Below are positions 31,513-32,665 of a DNA stretch of 32,665 nt, one piece after another (positions within the stretch are counted from its first letter, which is position 1; the number at the start of each line of letters is the position of its first letter). This stretch comes from Bacteroidota bacterium (GTDB lineage: Bacteria > Bacteroidota > Bacteroidia > Bacteroidales > JAAUTT01). The stretch is taken from assembly GCA_020048915.1 (NCBI GenBank), contig JAIFLU010000188.1, positions 1 to 32,665 on the forward strand, given 5' to 3'. Both the position numbers and the translations under genes were made by a program. The notes below the pieces were generated by a model. The model was given only the letters and a program-made list of their open reading frames with translations. It was not told where the DNA came from and did no database searches.

Positions 31513-32665
31513 ATGAAAAAGTTTTATTTGTTTACGCTGCTTTTAGGGTTGATTGGGGTCGAATTTTATGCCCAGGAAAAAATTAGCGGAAAATCTGAGC
31601 CAAAGGCTTTCATATTAAATAAGGAATCAAAACTCAACCTTTCGCCAGATCTCGTTGCAACCCTTCAATTTAGTGAACAAAACGGAGATAGTATTATTGA
31701 AGGAGGAGAGACAGCAATCCTTAAAATTTCATTAACGAATAAAGGCAAAGGAACTGCTCAAGGGTTAAAACTTAGATTAGCCGATGAAACTATCGATTCT
31801 TCGATGTTGTTTGTTAAGGAGCAATTATTAAATTCGCTCGGACCAAATATGACAGTTGATATTACTATTCCCATAACCACAAATCTTAACTTAAAAACCA
31901 GGAAACACATACTTCATATAAATATAGATGAAAGAAATGGCTTCAACATGGACCCATCTATAACCCTCATTTTATATACATTAGAATACCGTAGACCTCA
32001 ACTTGTTTTTAAAGGATTTGAATTATGCGATACCTGTAAAGGCACAAATGCCATAATAAAGGATAATAACTTACAAGCTGGCGAAACTATACGCATGAAT
32101 GTTCGGGTTCAGAATATTGGCTATAATTTAGCCCGGAATGTTAAGTTTTCAATATCATACAATGATCAGAATATTAACATGTTAAACAATTCAGGAATAT
32201 TAGGCGACATGGAAATTGGTGAAGCCAAACAAATTATAACGTTTGTTTCCCCTAATAAAAATTTCAAAAACACACAGTTGCCATTGTTTTTATCGCTTTC
32301 GCATGACAAAGGCCTCGGCAATTTGGACAAGTTCCCAATACCACTTACAATAAATCAAAAGCCCCAGGAAAATAAAACGTTTGAAATAAAACCTGACATG
32401 AATAAATTTAAACAACCTGAAGCTCTACCAATAAGTATAAAAAATATAGAACAAGCTCCTTTTTCGAGGACCAGACGGAATAATGCGATTGGTATAGTTA
32501 TTGGAATTGAAAACTATACCGATCTGCCCAAAGATCCCTATGCCGAAAATGACGCAAAAATTATTTCGAACTACTTTAAAAACACTTTAGGTATTTCTCT
32601 GGTTTTAACCTTTACCAGTGATCAGGCAAAGTGGGTTTTTTTCGATGATATGTTCAACCTCGAAA
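31513..32665 (+). CDS. Exported caspase-family (peptidase C14-like) protein, partial at the window end
   Basis: The frame stays open from the ATG at 31513 to the last base, giving at least 384 residues without a stop. It starts MKKFYLFTLLLGLIGVEFYAQ, a signal peptide. Two CARDB-like strand repeats follow, marked by GDSIIEGGETAILKISLTN (about 62-80) and NLQAGETIRMNVRVQNIG (about 190-208). From about residue 322 a caspase-like domain begins: NAIGIVIGIENYTDLP, then AENDAKIISNYF and LGI. The catalytic His and Cys should lie beyond the window, so activity cannot be judged. Exported caspase-like peptidases with β-sandwich domains are common in Bacteroidota. It is separated from the T6SS operon by the surface-protein pair and is read the other way. 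Confidence 0.82.
   Translation, partial: MKKFYLFTLLLGLIGVEFYAQEKISGKSEPKAFILNKESKLNLSPDLVATLQFSEQNGDSIIEGGETAILKISLTNKGKGTAQGLKLRLADETIDSSMLFVKEQLLNSLGPNMTVDITIPITTNLNLKTRKHILHINIDERNGFNMDPSITLILYTLEYRRPQLVFKGFELCDTCKGTNAIIKDNNLQAGETIRMNVRVQNIGYNLARNVKFSISYNDQNINMLNNSGILGDMEIGEAKQIITFVSPNKNFKNTQLPLFLSLSHDKGLGNLDKFPIPLTINQKPQENKTFEIKPDMNKFKQPEALPISIKNIEQAPFSRTRRNNAIGIVIGIENYTDLPKDPYAENDAKIISNYFKNTLGISLVLTFTSDQAKWVFFDDMFNLE

Overview
The window looks like a piece of a Bacteroidota chromosome, probably Bacteroidales or Marinilabiliales; that order-level guess is inference. The support is an AT-rich sequence, a type IX secretion (T9SS) C-terminal sorting domain, a CCC-motif membrane protein, a LuxC-like acyl-CoA reductase of the Bacteroidota kind, a subtype-iii style type VI secretion (T6SS) cluster, and promoters of the TTTG / TAnnTTTG type.

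Bases 1-7023 are mostly housekeeping genes. On the plus strand are a DUF2752 protein, a CCC-motif membrane protein, a LuxC-like protein that has lost its expected catalytic Cys, a macro-domain hydrolase and a small membrane histidine kinase. On the minus strand are a queuosine-precursor transporter, an AlaX-like tRNA-editing protein, lipoyl synthase, an Fe-type superoxide dismutase and a Mn-type superoxide dismutase.

Bases 7247-16689 form a phospho-signalling island. It holds a membrane Ser/Thr kinase (minus strand), then a tight plus-strand run: an FHA-TM-coiled coil-trypsin fusion, a secreted protein whose start overlaps it, a membrane PP2C phosphatase, a zinc-ribbon protein with two FHA-like domains, and a Ser/Thr kinase with a C-terminal FHA domain. 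After a 358-base gap comes a protein with an OmpA-like core but no signal peptide. Kinase, PP2C and FHA are the same parts that make up the threonine-phosphorylation control pathway of proteobacterial T6SS.

Bases 29173-16774 (minus strand) are a T6SS operon read in the order tssH, tssB, tssC, hcp, vgrG, tssE, tssF, tssG, tssK, PAAR, followed by a short FecR-like protein and an unrecognised 151-residue protein that may be cargo or immunity. Tube, sheath, baseplate, spike and ATPase are all present, but no membrane-complex gene is visible in the window. tssB is split by an apparent single-base frameshift, so the sheath may be inactive or the base may be wrong.

Bases 29326-32665 hold a cell-surface pair (a secreted collagen-like protein and a small T9SS-sorted protein), a 564-base non-coding stretch, and the start of an exported caspase-family protein that runs off the window.

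The most interesting hypothesis is that the kinase/phosphatase/FHA/trypsin island controls the adjacent T6SS, giving a subtype-iii machine with a phosphorylation and proteolysis switch across the inner membrane. This rests on gene proximity and domain content only.
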